From NCBI GenBank assembly GCA_049519595.1, contig JBEKQP010000170.1, forward strand, positions 1-14,850: DNA of 14,850 nt, given 5' to 3'. A program made the position numbers and the translations under genes. The DNA comes from CAWBRT01 sp049519595 (lineage in GTDB: Bacteria; Acidobacteriota; Terriglobia; Terriglobales; Acidobacteriaceae). The notes under the pieces are model-generated. The model had not been told where the DNA came from and did not search any database. It saw only the letters and a program-made list of their open reading frames with translations. Of the stretch, positions 7,095 to 13,194 are shown one piece after another (within the stretch, counting starts at the first letter, position 1; each line of letters opens with the position of its first letter).

Positions 7095-7605
7095 GCCTAT
7101 TCTTCCTTGCCGGCGGAATCGCTGGCACGCACTGTAGTTGCGGGCGTTGGGAAAGAGGTAACGCCAAAGGAATCGTCAATCCTGCTATCGCCGCACCAAG
7201 GGAATAGGCCAACCCGCTGAGACAAGGAAGGCTAAAGTGACTAAAATCTCGCAGCCAGTAGTGACCATAACCAATCCCAAAGAAATGATGCCAGACACTT
7301 TCATTAACAAGAACACTCGATTGAGGTCCCAACGAAAAACGAATCATCCCATAAACCAGCCAAATCATCGAGGGCAACCAAACCCACTCACAAGTCTCCA
7401 TTCGAATGAATCGCCGAACACAGAACCCAAACAGGGCACCCCAAATTGCTGTTGCCACAATATTTGCCCACACTGCCGAGGCCATGGTGGCCGGAGGAGC
7501 GAAGAAGAAGTTACTGCCTTTCTTGAACAAGAACACAGTTACTTCCGTGGCCTCGAAAGCGATAAATGTATTGAGGGCCAACAGCCCAATGAATCGGTAT
7601 TTCAC
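7081..7605 (-). CDS. Hypothetical four-helix inner-membrane protein
   Basis: I do not recognise the family. From a GTG start at 7605 the product is 174 residues with about four hydrophobic segments: residues about 5-25 (FIGLLALNTFIAF...), 45-65 (SAVWANIVATAIWGALFGF), 75-95 (VWLPSMIWLVYGMI) and 120-145 (LSGLAYSLGAAIAGLTIPLAL). It ends in a basic tail (ARKNRHDER). The GTG was chosen because AGGA (7615-7618 on the complement) lies 9 bases upstream; an in-frame TTG at 7650 would add 15 residues but starts near a dyad. The gene's end overlaps the M48 peptidase start by 14 bases, implying co-transcription and possibly translational coupling. Its base composition is visibly more A+T-rich than its neighbours, which might mean recent acquisition or relaxed constraint. 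Confidence 0.68.
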   Translation of the reverse strand: MKYRFIGLLALNTFIAFEATEVTVFLFKKGSNFFFAPPATMASAVWANIVATAIWGALFGFCVRRFIRMETCEWVWLPSMIWLVYGMIRFSLGPQSSVLVNESVWHHFFGIGYGHYWLRDFSHFSLPCLSGLAYSLGAAIAGLTIPLALPLSQRPQLQCVPAIPPARKNRHDER

Positions 7606-7624
7606 TGGCGTTAATCCTGTCCGA

Positions 7625-7641
7625 GGTAGAGTGACTCTACC
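7625..7641. repeat. 7-bp perfect dyad upstream of the membrane-protein gene
   Basis: GGTAGAG and CTCTACC flank TGA, 20 bases upstream of the GTG start at 7605. The position fits an operator or a hairpin at the 5' end of the transcript, though nothing shows which. Confidence 0.4.
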
Positions 7642-7664
7642 ACTTAGCAAACAACCGGCTCAAC

Positions 7665-7695
7665 CCGACAAGCACGTCAGACTAAAGCTTGTCGG
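7665..7695. repeat. 9-bp perfect inverted repeat with 13-base loop
   Basis: CCGACAAGC (7665-7673) is perfectly complementary to GCTTGTCGG (7687-7695). No T-run follows on either strand, so it is not an intrinsic terminator. It lies upstream of the minus-strand membrane-protein/M48 pair and could be a protein-binding dyad or a leader hairpin. Confidence 0.5.
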
Positions 7696-7771
7696 TCCAG
7701 AATCAGGATGATATCAATCCGGATGCCGCCACTGTGTTGATGACTTTCGCGTCGGCGGCAAACAGCGAGGC

Positions 7772-7800
7772 AAAAAAAAGGAGTGCCGCGAGGCACTCCC
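7772..7800 (-). terminator. Intrinsic terminator of the AAA+ gene
   Basis: On the minus strand an 8-bp perfect stem (arms 7792-7799 and 7780-7787, GGAGTGCC/GGCACTCC, four-base loop) is followed directly by eight T residues (7779-7772). It begins about 20 bases past the stop of the AAA+ gene at 7819. Confidence 0.9.
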
Positions 7801-7818
7801 GACCAGATTAGGGGATGT

Positions 7819-8988
7819 TTACTTGTGGTCCAGAAGCGAAGCGGCGCCTAATTCCTTGCGGTTGGTGCTGCTCACGGTGCGGCCCGAACGCGTTGCGGCC
7901 GCTCCGGCGGCAAACTCCGGGCCGTATTTCTCCAGCAGCACGGGAACCAATGCTCCTTCCGCCTCTTTGACAAATGTCATTTCGCCGGCCGAATCCATGT
8001 CGATGCGAATGAAATCGCCCAGCTTCACCTGCCCGGTGGCAACCAGGTTGGCCAGCGGGAAAACAATGCAACGCTCGATGGCCCGCTTGAGGTGTCGCGC
8101 ACCGTATCTGGGGTCCGTCCCTTCCTTCAGAAGATAGTTCTTGACCGTCGGAGTGCAACTGAACACGAACTGGTTGTTACCGGTGGCTTGCAGAATTCGC
8201 TGCTGAACCAGGCCCAGTTCGATTTCCAGAATCTTCTCCAGGTGCTCGATCCGCAAGGTTTTGAAGACCACGACCTTGTCAATGCGGTTCATGAACTCGG
8301 GCGAGAATTTGCGCCGAGCTGCTTCGACCGCGGTACGATTCATCTTCTCGTCCAGCTTGCCGTCTAGCTTGGCCGGGCCCATCGAGAACCCCATGGCGCC
8401 ATCAATCAGCTCATTCATTTCGCCGGCACCGAGGTTAGAGGTCATCACGATCAGACACTGCGATAAATCCACACGACGATTGTCGCCAAGCGTGAGCGTG
8501 GCTTTGTCAAGAATTCCGAGAAGCAGTTGCCACAGGGCGTCGGAAGCCTTCTCGATTTCGTCAAACAGCAGGATTGAGAGCTTCAGCTTCTCCGTGTGCC
8601 ACTGGTTCAGCGCTTCCTGCGTCAGCAGCGGATGGGTTTCGCGGTGCCCCAAGTACCCCGGAGGCGAACCAATCAGCTTGGCGATCTCGTGGGAATGCTG
8701 AAACTCAGCGCAGTCAATTTTGATTACCGCGCGAGCATCGCCAAACAGCGCTTCGGCAACCGCCTCGACGACCCGGGTCTTGCCCGAACCGGTCGGTCCG
8801 AGGAAGATCAGGTTCCCTACCGGACGGCCTGGAGCATTCAGTCCCGCCAGGAACATCTGGTAGATCTCAGTGACTTTTTCAATCGCGGTATCCTGGCCAA
8901 CGATACGGCGACGAAGTGCGCCCTCAAATTCCTTTGCGTCAGTGCTGCGGCGCGACGGATCCAGTGTGGCGTTGAGTCCAGTTTTCAT
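7819..8988 (-). CDS. Stand-alone Clp/HSP100-type AAA+ ATPase (ClpB/ClpC second-ring-like)
   Basis: This is an ATP-driven protein unfoldase made of one AAA+ module. The 389 residues match the second (D2) ring of ClpB/ClpC with no N-terminal substrate domain, first ring or zinc finger. Visible motifs: RRIVGQDTAIE (28-37); Walker A GPTGSGKT (64-71); pore loop with GYLG (111-114), whose tyrosine grips substrate in relatives; Walker B LLFDE (140-144); sensor-1 asparagine 185 in MTSN; arginine finger in FMNRID (R235); and sensor-2 GARHLKR (R298). The C-terminal D2-small domain runs to about 350, then an Ala/Ser/Thr-rich tail. MGF at 199-201 occupies the place where ClpA/ClpC carry the ClpP-binding loop. 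ATG 8988 has a modest AGGG 9 bases upstream. The gene is monocistronic with its own terminator. Substrate and partner are unknown. Confidence 0.92.
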   Translation of the reverse strand: MKTGLNATLDPSRRSTDAKEFEGALRRRIVGQDTAIEKVTEIYQMFLAGLNAPGRPVGNLIFLGPTGSGKTRVVEAVAEALFGDARAVIKIDCAEFQHSHEIAKLIGSPPGYLGHRETHPLLTQEALNQWHTEKLKLSILLFDEIEKASDALWQLLLGILDKATLTLGDNRRVDLSQCLIVMTSNLGAGEMNELIDGAMGFSMGPAKLDGKLDEKMNRTAVEAARRKFSPEFMNRIDKVVVFKTLRIEHLEKILEIELGLVQQRILQATGNNQFVFSCTPTVKNYLLKEGTDPRYGARHLKRAIERCIVFPLANLVATGQVKLGDFIRIDMDSAGEMTFVKEAEGALVPVLLEKYGPEFAAGAAATRSGRTVSSTNRKELGAASLLDHK

Positions 8989-9159
8989 GGTGTGTGGCCC
9001 TGCTTATCCTCGTGTCTGGGGGCCCCGATCCCTCAGGACTGAGACTTCAGTTCAGATGGAATAATACTATCGCTGAGTTGGCTGGAAGTTCCAAAGCAAA
9101 ATACCTTCGCGCCAAACACCGCCATGCTCTACTGCCCATCTTCTGGGTAGGTTAGATGC

Positions 9160-9405
9160 TCATTTGGCGCCAAGGAGTGCGGAAATCTCCGACCCGGCAA
9201 TTATTTCCCACGAATCGGCCAGGGAAATTTTTGTCGTGGCAGCCCAGAGTAACTCAAGCCAGCTTTCGGGAGCGCTCTCGCTGGATTTGAGGTGAACCCG
9301 AGAGCGAATACTTTTGGTCGAGACAAAGATGCCGCCAAGCTTCGCGTCTCGTTCCTTTCTGGTTACTGGCGATGAGATCGGTTCCCGGGCAAACGCTTGC
9401 GGCAC
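9160..9405 (-). CDS. Doubtful 81-residue hypothetical protein
   Basis: An open frame starting at GTG 9405 and ending at 9160 inside the long intergenic region. The product is soluble-looking, with a C-terminal half that could form helices (SWLELLWAATTKISLADSWE). No ribosome binding site is seen, no family is recognised, and its length is only slightly above chance. It may be a decayed gene remnant or spurious. Confidence 0.2.
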   Translation of the reverse strand: MPQAFAREPISSPVTRKERDAKLGGIFVSTKSIRSRVHLKSSESAPESWLELLWAATTKISLADSWEIIAGSEISALLGAK

Positions 9406-9513
9406 AAGCGTCTGACCAGCAGTTCATCGTGGAGATCTACATTGCAAATCGAAAGTGCCGTTGCTAACTTGCAAACCCCTGCGGTGGAAGTGCAGCTTTT
9501 CACGTTTCTCATC

Positions 9514-9519
9514 TATAAT
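9514..9519 (+). promoter_or_regulatory. Consensus -10 box upstream of ilvE
   Basis: A perfect TATAAT about 95 bases before the ilvE ATG. Transcription would start near 9526, giving a leader of about 88 bases. No recognisable -35 box stands at normal spacing, so an activator may be involved. I see no T-box or leader peptide in the leader. Confidence 0.4.
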
Positions 9520-9613
9520 CTTCAGCTAAGCAAGTTCCGATTCAGATTGGCGGTCCAGGACTGAGTTCGGCAGGCGTGGGTAGCCTTTACTTTATTACCT
9601 CTTAGGAGTGCTG

Positions 9614-10552
9614 ATGCCTATCCAGAAAACTGAAAAGATTTGGCGCAACGGCAAACTGATTGCTTGGGACGACGCGACGATCCACGTCATGTCACACGTC
9701 GTGCATTACGGAAGCGCCGTGTTCGAAGGAATACGCTGCTACAAACTCCCTTCCGGACCGGCTGTCTTCCGCGCCGAGGAACACATGCAGCGTCTGCTCG
9801 ACTCCGGCAAGATCTATCGCATGGCGATCCCCTACTCCCGGCAGCAACTAGTCGATGCGATGGCGGAAGTCATTCGCGTCAATGGAGCGTGGCCTTGCTA
9901 TATCCGGCCCATCGCCTTCCGCGGTTACGGCGAGATCGGGGTCAATCCGCTGGCTGTTCCAATTGACGTCTATATCGCCAACTTCCCGTGGGGTAAATAC
10001 CTTGCGACAGGAGATGAAGGCGTCGACGTGTGTGTCTCCTCCTGGACGCGGATGGCGCCTAACACGATGCCGGCGATGGCGAAAGCGGCTGCCAACTACA
10101 TGAACTCGCAGCTGATGAAAATGGAAGCGATTCAGAACGGCTACACCGAAGGCATCGCCCTCGACGCAACCGGCTACGTCAGTGAAGGTTCGGGTGAGAA
10201 TCTTTTCCTCGTGCGCCAGGGCAAGTTGTGGACACCGCCAACCGGAAACTCCGTGCTGCCGGGAATTACTCGCGCTTCGGTATTACAGATCGCGAAAGAC
10301 CTGGGCATAGAAGTTGTCGAGCAGATGATCCCGCGCGAGATGCTCTACATTGCCGATGAAGTATTTTTCACTGGCACTGCCGCTGAGGTTACGCCGATCC
10401 GGTCGGTCGACAAGATCCATGTCGGCGACGGAAAAGTCGGTCCCATTACGCGCCGCATCAAGAGCGAGTTCTTCGGCATTGTCGAGGGGACTCTGCCGGA
10501 TCGCTACAAGTGGTTTACGGCGGTCCCGGTGAAGCAACCGGTGGGTGCCTGA
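9614..10552 (+). CDS. ilvE: Branched-chain amino acid aminotransferase
   Basis: A PLP-dependent fold-type IV transaminase that interconverts leucine, isoleucine and valine with their 2-oxo acids, the last step of branched-chain amino acid synthesis. The 312 residues match E. coli IlvE in length and order: IWRNGKLIAWDDATIHVMSH (9-28), HYGSAVFEGIRCY (31-43), the catalytic lysine at 157 in PAMAKAAANY, and the GYVSEGSGENLF motif at 187-198. Further on are the PPTGNSVLPGITR loop and FFTGTAAEVTPI, which line the cofactor site. The ATG at 9614 was chosen because AGGAG (9604-9608) stands 5 bases before it; an in-frame GTG at 9608 overlaps that site. The gene stands alone with a strong terminator. A D-amino-acid or 4-amino-4-deoxychorismate activity is much less likely given the match. 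Confidence 0.96.
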   Translation: MPIQKTEKIWRNGKLIAWDDATIHVMSHVVHYGSAVFEGIRCYKLPSGPAVFRAEEHMQRLLDSGKIYRMAIPYSRQQLVDAMAEVIRVNGAWPCYIRPIAFRGYGEIGVNPLAVPIDVYIANFPWGKYLATGDEGVDVCVSSWTRMAPNTMPAMAKAAANYMNSQLMKMEAIQNGYTEGIALDATGYVSEGSGENLFLVRQGKLWTPPTGNSVLPGITRASVLQIAKDLGIEVVEQMIPREMLYIADEVFFTGTAAEVTPIRSVDKIHVGDGKVGPITRRIKSEFFGIVEGTLPDRYKWFTAVPVKQPVGA

Positions 10553-10650
10553 GCGGTTTCGGGTTTCACCTGGGATACTCAAGTCACCGCGAAGCCGAAT
10601 GTCAGGGGCTTTAGTGAAATCGGCCTGAGGGAAGCTTCAATTCGGAATAG

Positions 10651-10683
10651 ATCGGGACGCCAGTGGCGTCCCGATTGCTTTTT
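10651..10683 (+). terminator. Intrinsic terminator of ilvE
   Basis: An 11-bp perfect stem (10651-10661 with 10665-10675, ATCGGGACGCC/GGCGTCCCGAT) with a three-base loop is followed by TGCTTTTT (10676-10683). It lies about 100 bases past the ilvE stop. Confidence 0.9.
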
Positions 10684-11019
10684 AACCAAGAAATCGAGTC
10701 GGTACTGTGGCGATTCGCTCGCCCATGGACGGTTGAAACAGGACCTAGATCGGATTCGCGGAAGGTGTGTCCGGTAACGTAGCCGGGCTCTCGGGGCCCC
10801 CGGCAAACGCCGCATTTGCGTTCGCTGGGGTGACTTTCAGCCCGGCGATGATCGTGCCGGATACACTGATTCTGAATCTGCACTAGTCGGCCAACCGCCG
10901 CTCCCAAAGAGCGGGTCACTGGAAAGGTACGTGTCCGGCGGAGTCCTGCCTAGGCAAGTTGTTAGATTGCCAATGGCATGGCGAACGTGCTACTTTCGGC
11001 GAAGTTTCCGGGAAACCTC
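10684..11019. other. Non-coding region between the ilvE terminator and pilT
   Basis: No convincing gene. Short open frames here overlap the terminator or lack start signals. It contains a 6-bp hairpin at 10898-10914 (CCGCTC/GAGCGG) and two TGCC/GGCA dyads next to pilT. It should hold the pilT promoter, which I cannot place. Confidence 0.5.
10947..10978. promoter_or_regulatory. Pair of TGCC/GGCA dyads before pilT
   Basis: TGCCTAGGCA (10947-10956) is a perfect palindrome, and TGCC-AAT-GGCA (10968-10978) repeats the same half-sites. Their centres are about 21.5 bp apart, close to two helical turns, so both would face the same side of the DNA. This is a candidate regulator-binding site. Confidence 0.35.
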
Positions 11020-12132
11020 ATGAATATTGACGACCTGCTTGCAATCGTGATGGAGCGGAAAGCCTCTGACCTGCACCTTAAGGTCGGCAACTATCCCCAT
11101 CTGCGCATTGACGGCGACCTCGTGCCCCTTGCCGAGTTCGCACGCATCAACCCGGAAGACATGCTGAACATGGCCTTCAGCATGATGACCAACCGGCAGA
11201 AGCAAAAACTGAAGGAAACAACCGAACTGGATATTGCCTACGGGGTCGCCGGTATTGGCCGCTTTCGCGTCAACATCTTCCAGCAGCGCGGCAACGTGGG
11301 CATCGTCATGCGCGCCATTCCCACCAAGATACGCTCGCTGGACGAGCTTAATTTGCCGCCGGTCGTCGACAAAATATGCGATGAGTCGCGCGGTCTGGTG
11401 TTGGTCACCGGCATCACCGGTTCGGGGAAATCCACCACGCTGGCGTCTATGGTTGATCGCATCAACTCCAGCCGCGCCGAGCACATTATCACCATTGAAG
11501 ACCCGATCGAGTTCCTGCATCGCGATAAGAAAGGCTTCGTCAATCAGCGCGAGGTCGAAGTCGACACCTCGTCGTTCGCCACCGCCCTTCGCAGCAGTCT
11601 CCGTCAAGACCCCGACGTCATCCTGGTGGGCGAAATGCGCGATCTGGAGACCATTGGCACGGCACTGCACGCAGCCGAAACCGGACACATGGTGTTCTCC
11701 ACCCTGCACACACTGGACGCGGTCGAGACCATCAATCGCATCGTCGCCGTTTTCCCGCCGCTGGAGCAGAAACAGATCCGTCTGCAACTGTCGGGGACGT
11801 TGCGGGCCATCGTCAGCCAACGCCTGGTGAAGCGCTCCGACGGACCCGGGCGCGTTCCCGCCGTCGAAGTGATGATTTCCACCGCATTCATTCGCGAATG
11901 CATCGTGGTGCCGGAAAAAACCGTGCAAGTGCGTGATTTGATCGCTCAGGGCGGATCGCAATATGGTATGCAAACGTTCGATCAGTCGCTCTTCCAGCTT
12001 CTAAAGAACGGTCTTATCTCGCTGGAAACTGCGATGGAGAACGCATCGAACCCGGATGACTTCAAACTCAGAATCTCGGGCGTGAGAAGTACGACCGATT
12101 CGGCACACGACCAGATGTCGGGCCTTCTTTGA
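11020..12132 (+). CDS. pilT: Type IV pilus retraction ATPase PilT
   Basis: PilT is the hexameric cytoplasmic motor that depolymerises type IV pili and powers twitching motility and DNA uptake. The 370 residues open with MNIDDLLAIVMERKASDLHL, the classic PilT start. The PAS-like N-terminal domain (1-105) is followed by the RecA-like ATPase: Walker A GITGSGKST (131-139; a more usual form is GPTGSGKST), an Asp-box segment around EDPIEF (160-165), Walker B ILVGEMRD (201-208) and the His-box TGHMVFSTLHT (221-231). The C-terminal VRDLI (304-308) corresponds to the AIRNLIRE motif needed for retraction. The ATG at 11020 fits family length; an in-frame ATG at 10978 adds 14 residues (MANVLLSAKFPGNL) with no ribosome binding site, and GGGAAA at 11010-11015 precedes the chosen start. 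No pilus subunit or pilB is adjacent. Its stop abuts that of the convergent CAP gene. Confidence 0.96.
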   Translation: MNIDDLLAIVMERKASDLHLKVGNYPHLRIDGDLVPLAEFARINPEDMLNMAFSMMTNRQKQKLKETTELDIAYGVAGIGRFRVNIFQQRGNVGIVMRAIPTKIRSLDELNLPPVVDKICDESRGLVLVTGITGSGKSTTLASMVDRINSSRAEHIITIEDPIEFLHRDKKGFVNQREVEVDTSSFATALRSSLRQDPDVILVGEMRDLETIGTALHAAETGHMVFSTLHTLDAVETINRIVAVFPPLEQKQIRLQLSGTLRAIVSQRLVKRSDGPGRVPAVEVMISTAFIRECIVVPEKTVQVRDLIAQGGSQYGMQTFDQSLFQLLKNGLISLETAMENASNPDDFKLRISGVRSTTDSAHDQMSGLL

Positions 12133-12945
12133 CTAGAAATACGTGGCGACGATGATCCAGTACACTGGAACCGAATAAGTGCTACTCGTTGTGTAACAGG
12201 CGCCCACTGAGAATCCGCTTGCGGGAGCCGTTTTCATAGCCTGCAAGTAAGTGGGCATTTGCGTAAGGTTTGCCACGGTGAAGGCCACCACCCGCGCCAC
12301 ATTCGGCAGCGTCCCGGCTTGGGCCGGACTGACCGTATCGTAGCGCGCCATCTGACAGGCCAGCTCGCGCAGCTTGGGATTGGCGATCAAGGGCAGCGTG
12401 CTGCTTCGGGCGCTCCGGCGCAGGTCGTTGAACTGGCGCGCAATTTGCAATTCCGCGTCTGCCACGGAAGTTTTGGCAAGATGGTTAACGAAGTCCTGTG
12501 TCACCCAGATATGCTGCCCTGCGCGTAGCACGCCGATTCCAATGGCGTTGTACCTCGAGTTCAGAATGTTTTCGCGATGAGGCGGCGAGCCCATCAGGCC
12601 CATGTGCGCACCGGCTGCCGTCGTATTCACGGCCACGTTTTCGCCGCTCACGTCAAAATGGATACCGGCCGGCGCGAGGCGCTCGTTCAAGCCGGGTTCA
12701 CCGCTAAACTGATGCGATAGCGCGCTCTGCTCCGCCATTCGTTGCGAGTGGCGGCGAGCTATGGTAGCGAGGTTTGGCTCCATCTGTAGAGGCTGCAATC
12801 CTCTTCGGGTCCGCTCCTGATTCAGAAGACGAAAAATTTCCTGCTCGGATGCCGCGTCCCAAATGCCGATGCTTTGACCCGAAGCGCACAGCGCCAGCGA
12901 GAGCACGCTTAATATCAGCATCACCCGTGAAAAAAAACGTTTCAC
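12133..12945 (-). CDS. Exported CAP/SCP-domain protein with a degenerate second CAP-like half
   Basis: An extracytoplasmic protein of the cysteine-rich secretory/antigen 5/PR-1 superfamily; bacterial members have poorly known roles, some in the envelope or outside the cell. The 270 residues start with a signal peptide (hydrophobic about 8-20, then CASGQS). The CAP domain (about 32-154) has the conserved set: RRHSQRMAE with H66, LNERLAPAG, GENVA with E102, SPPHREN with H123, and IWVTQDF (146-152). Residues about 164-270 resemble a second, decayed CAP unit lacking the histidines. The GTG start at 12945 was chosen because AAGGA lies 6 bases upstream and the signal peptide then falls at the N-terminus. 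The frame stays open to 13191 but that extension is Arg/Thr-rich and unconvincing. A near-perfect -10 site was not found. Confidence 0.9.
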   Translation of the reverse strand: MKRFFSRVMLILSVLSLALCASGQSIGIWDAASEQEIFRLLNQERTRRGLQPLQMEPNLATIARRHSQRMAEQSALSHQFSGEPGLNERLAPAGIHFDVSGENVAVNTTAAGAHMGLMGSPPHRENILNSRYNAIGIGVLRAGQHIWVTQDFVNHLAKTSVADAELQIARQFNDLRRSARSSTLPLIANPKLRELACQMARYDTVSPAQAGTLPNVARVVAFTVANLTQMPTYLQAMKTAPASGFSVGACYTTSSTYSVPVYWIIVATYF

Positions 12946-13154
12946 AATGAATCCTTGCGCTGTCGTCTCACGTTCTCGGTTACCTCTGTCCTGGGAACTC
13001 GCCTTTCTAACGGGCGCTCCCGCTTTGTTCCATTCAGCGGCCAATTGCGAATCACCCCAGCGAGCAGTGTCGGGAACCCCGAAAGCGGCCCGGGTGAACC
13101 ATCCTTGGTGCGTCACCGGTCGAAACTTAGTCCTGCCCAGCAGCTTACCTGAGG

Positions 13155-13160
13155 TAGAAT
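13155..13160 (+). promoter_or_regulatory. Candidate -10 box for rmuC
   Basis: TAGAAT (five of six to TATAAT) ends 34 bases before the ATG at 13195. Transcription from near 13167 would exclude the upstream in-frame ATG at 13159 and supports the later start. No convincing -35 box is seen. Confidence 0.3.
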
Positions 13161-13194
13161 GCCTTTGTCTCCGCGAAAAATTGGTAGTCAACCG

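Larger units (their letters stand above)
9000..9613. other. Long intergenic region between divergent AAA+ and ilvE genes
   Basis: About 600 bases with no recognised gene. It must carry promoters for both divergent genes. Visible items are an A+T-rich patch at 9058-9070, a hairpin at 9132-9150 (CTGCCCA/TGGGTAG, one G-T pair), a perfect palindrome TTGGCGCCAA at 9164-9173, a weak 81-codon reading frame on the minus strand (9160-9405), and the ilvE promoter-like box at 9514-9519. Confidence 0.6.

Noticed and set aside
9572..9600. AGGC/GCCT mini-hairpin followed by a T-rich run in the ilvE leader, a possible attenuator
   Set aside because: The stem has only four pairs, the T-run is broken, and there is no leader peptide with branched-chain codons.
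10611..10919. Minus-strand open frame of 102 codons after ilvE
   Set aside because: It runs across the ilvE terminator stem, lacks a ribosome binding site and has an unnatural composition.
10953..10971. Possible sigma54 promoter before pilT (GGCAA...TTGCC)
   Set aside because: The spacing and bases do not fit TGGCAC-N5-TTGCA; the match is part of the TGCC/GGCA dyads.
10990..11973. Minus-strand open frame of 327 codons opposite pilT
   Set aside because: It mirrors codon periodicity of pilT; the translation is His/Asp/Gly-rich without any domain, while pilT has every family motif.
12946..13191. 82-residue N-terminal extension of the CAP protein
   Set aside because: It would bury the signal peptide in the middle of the protein; a GTG with AAGGA at proper distance explains the start better.
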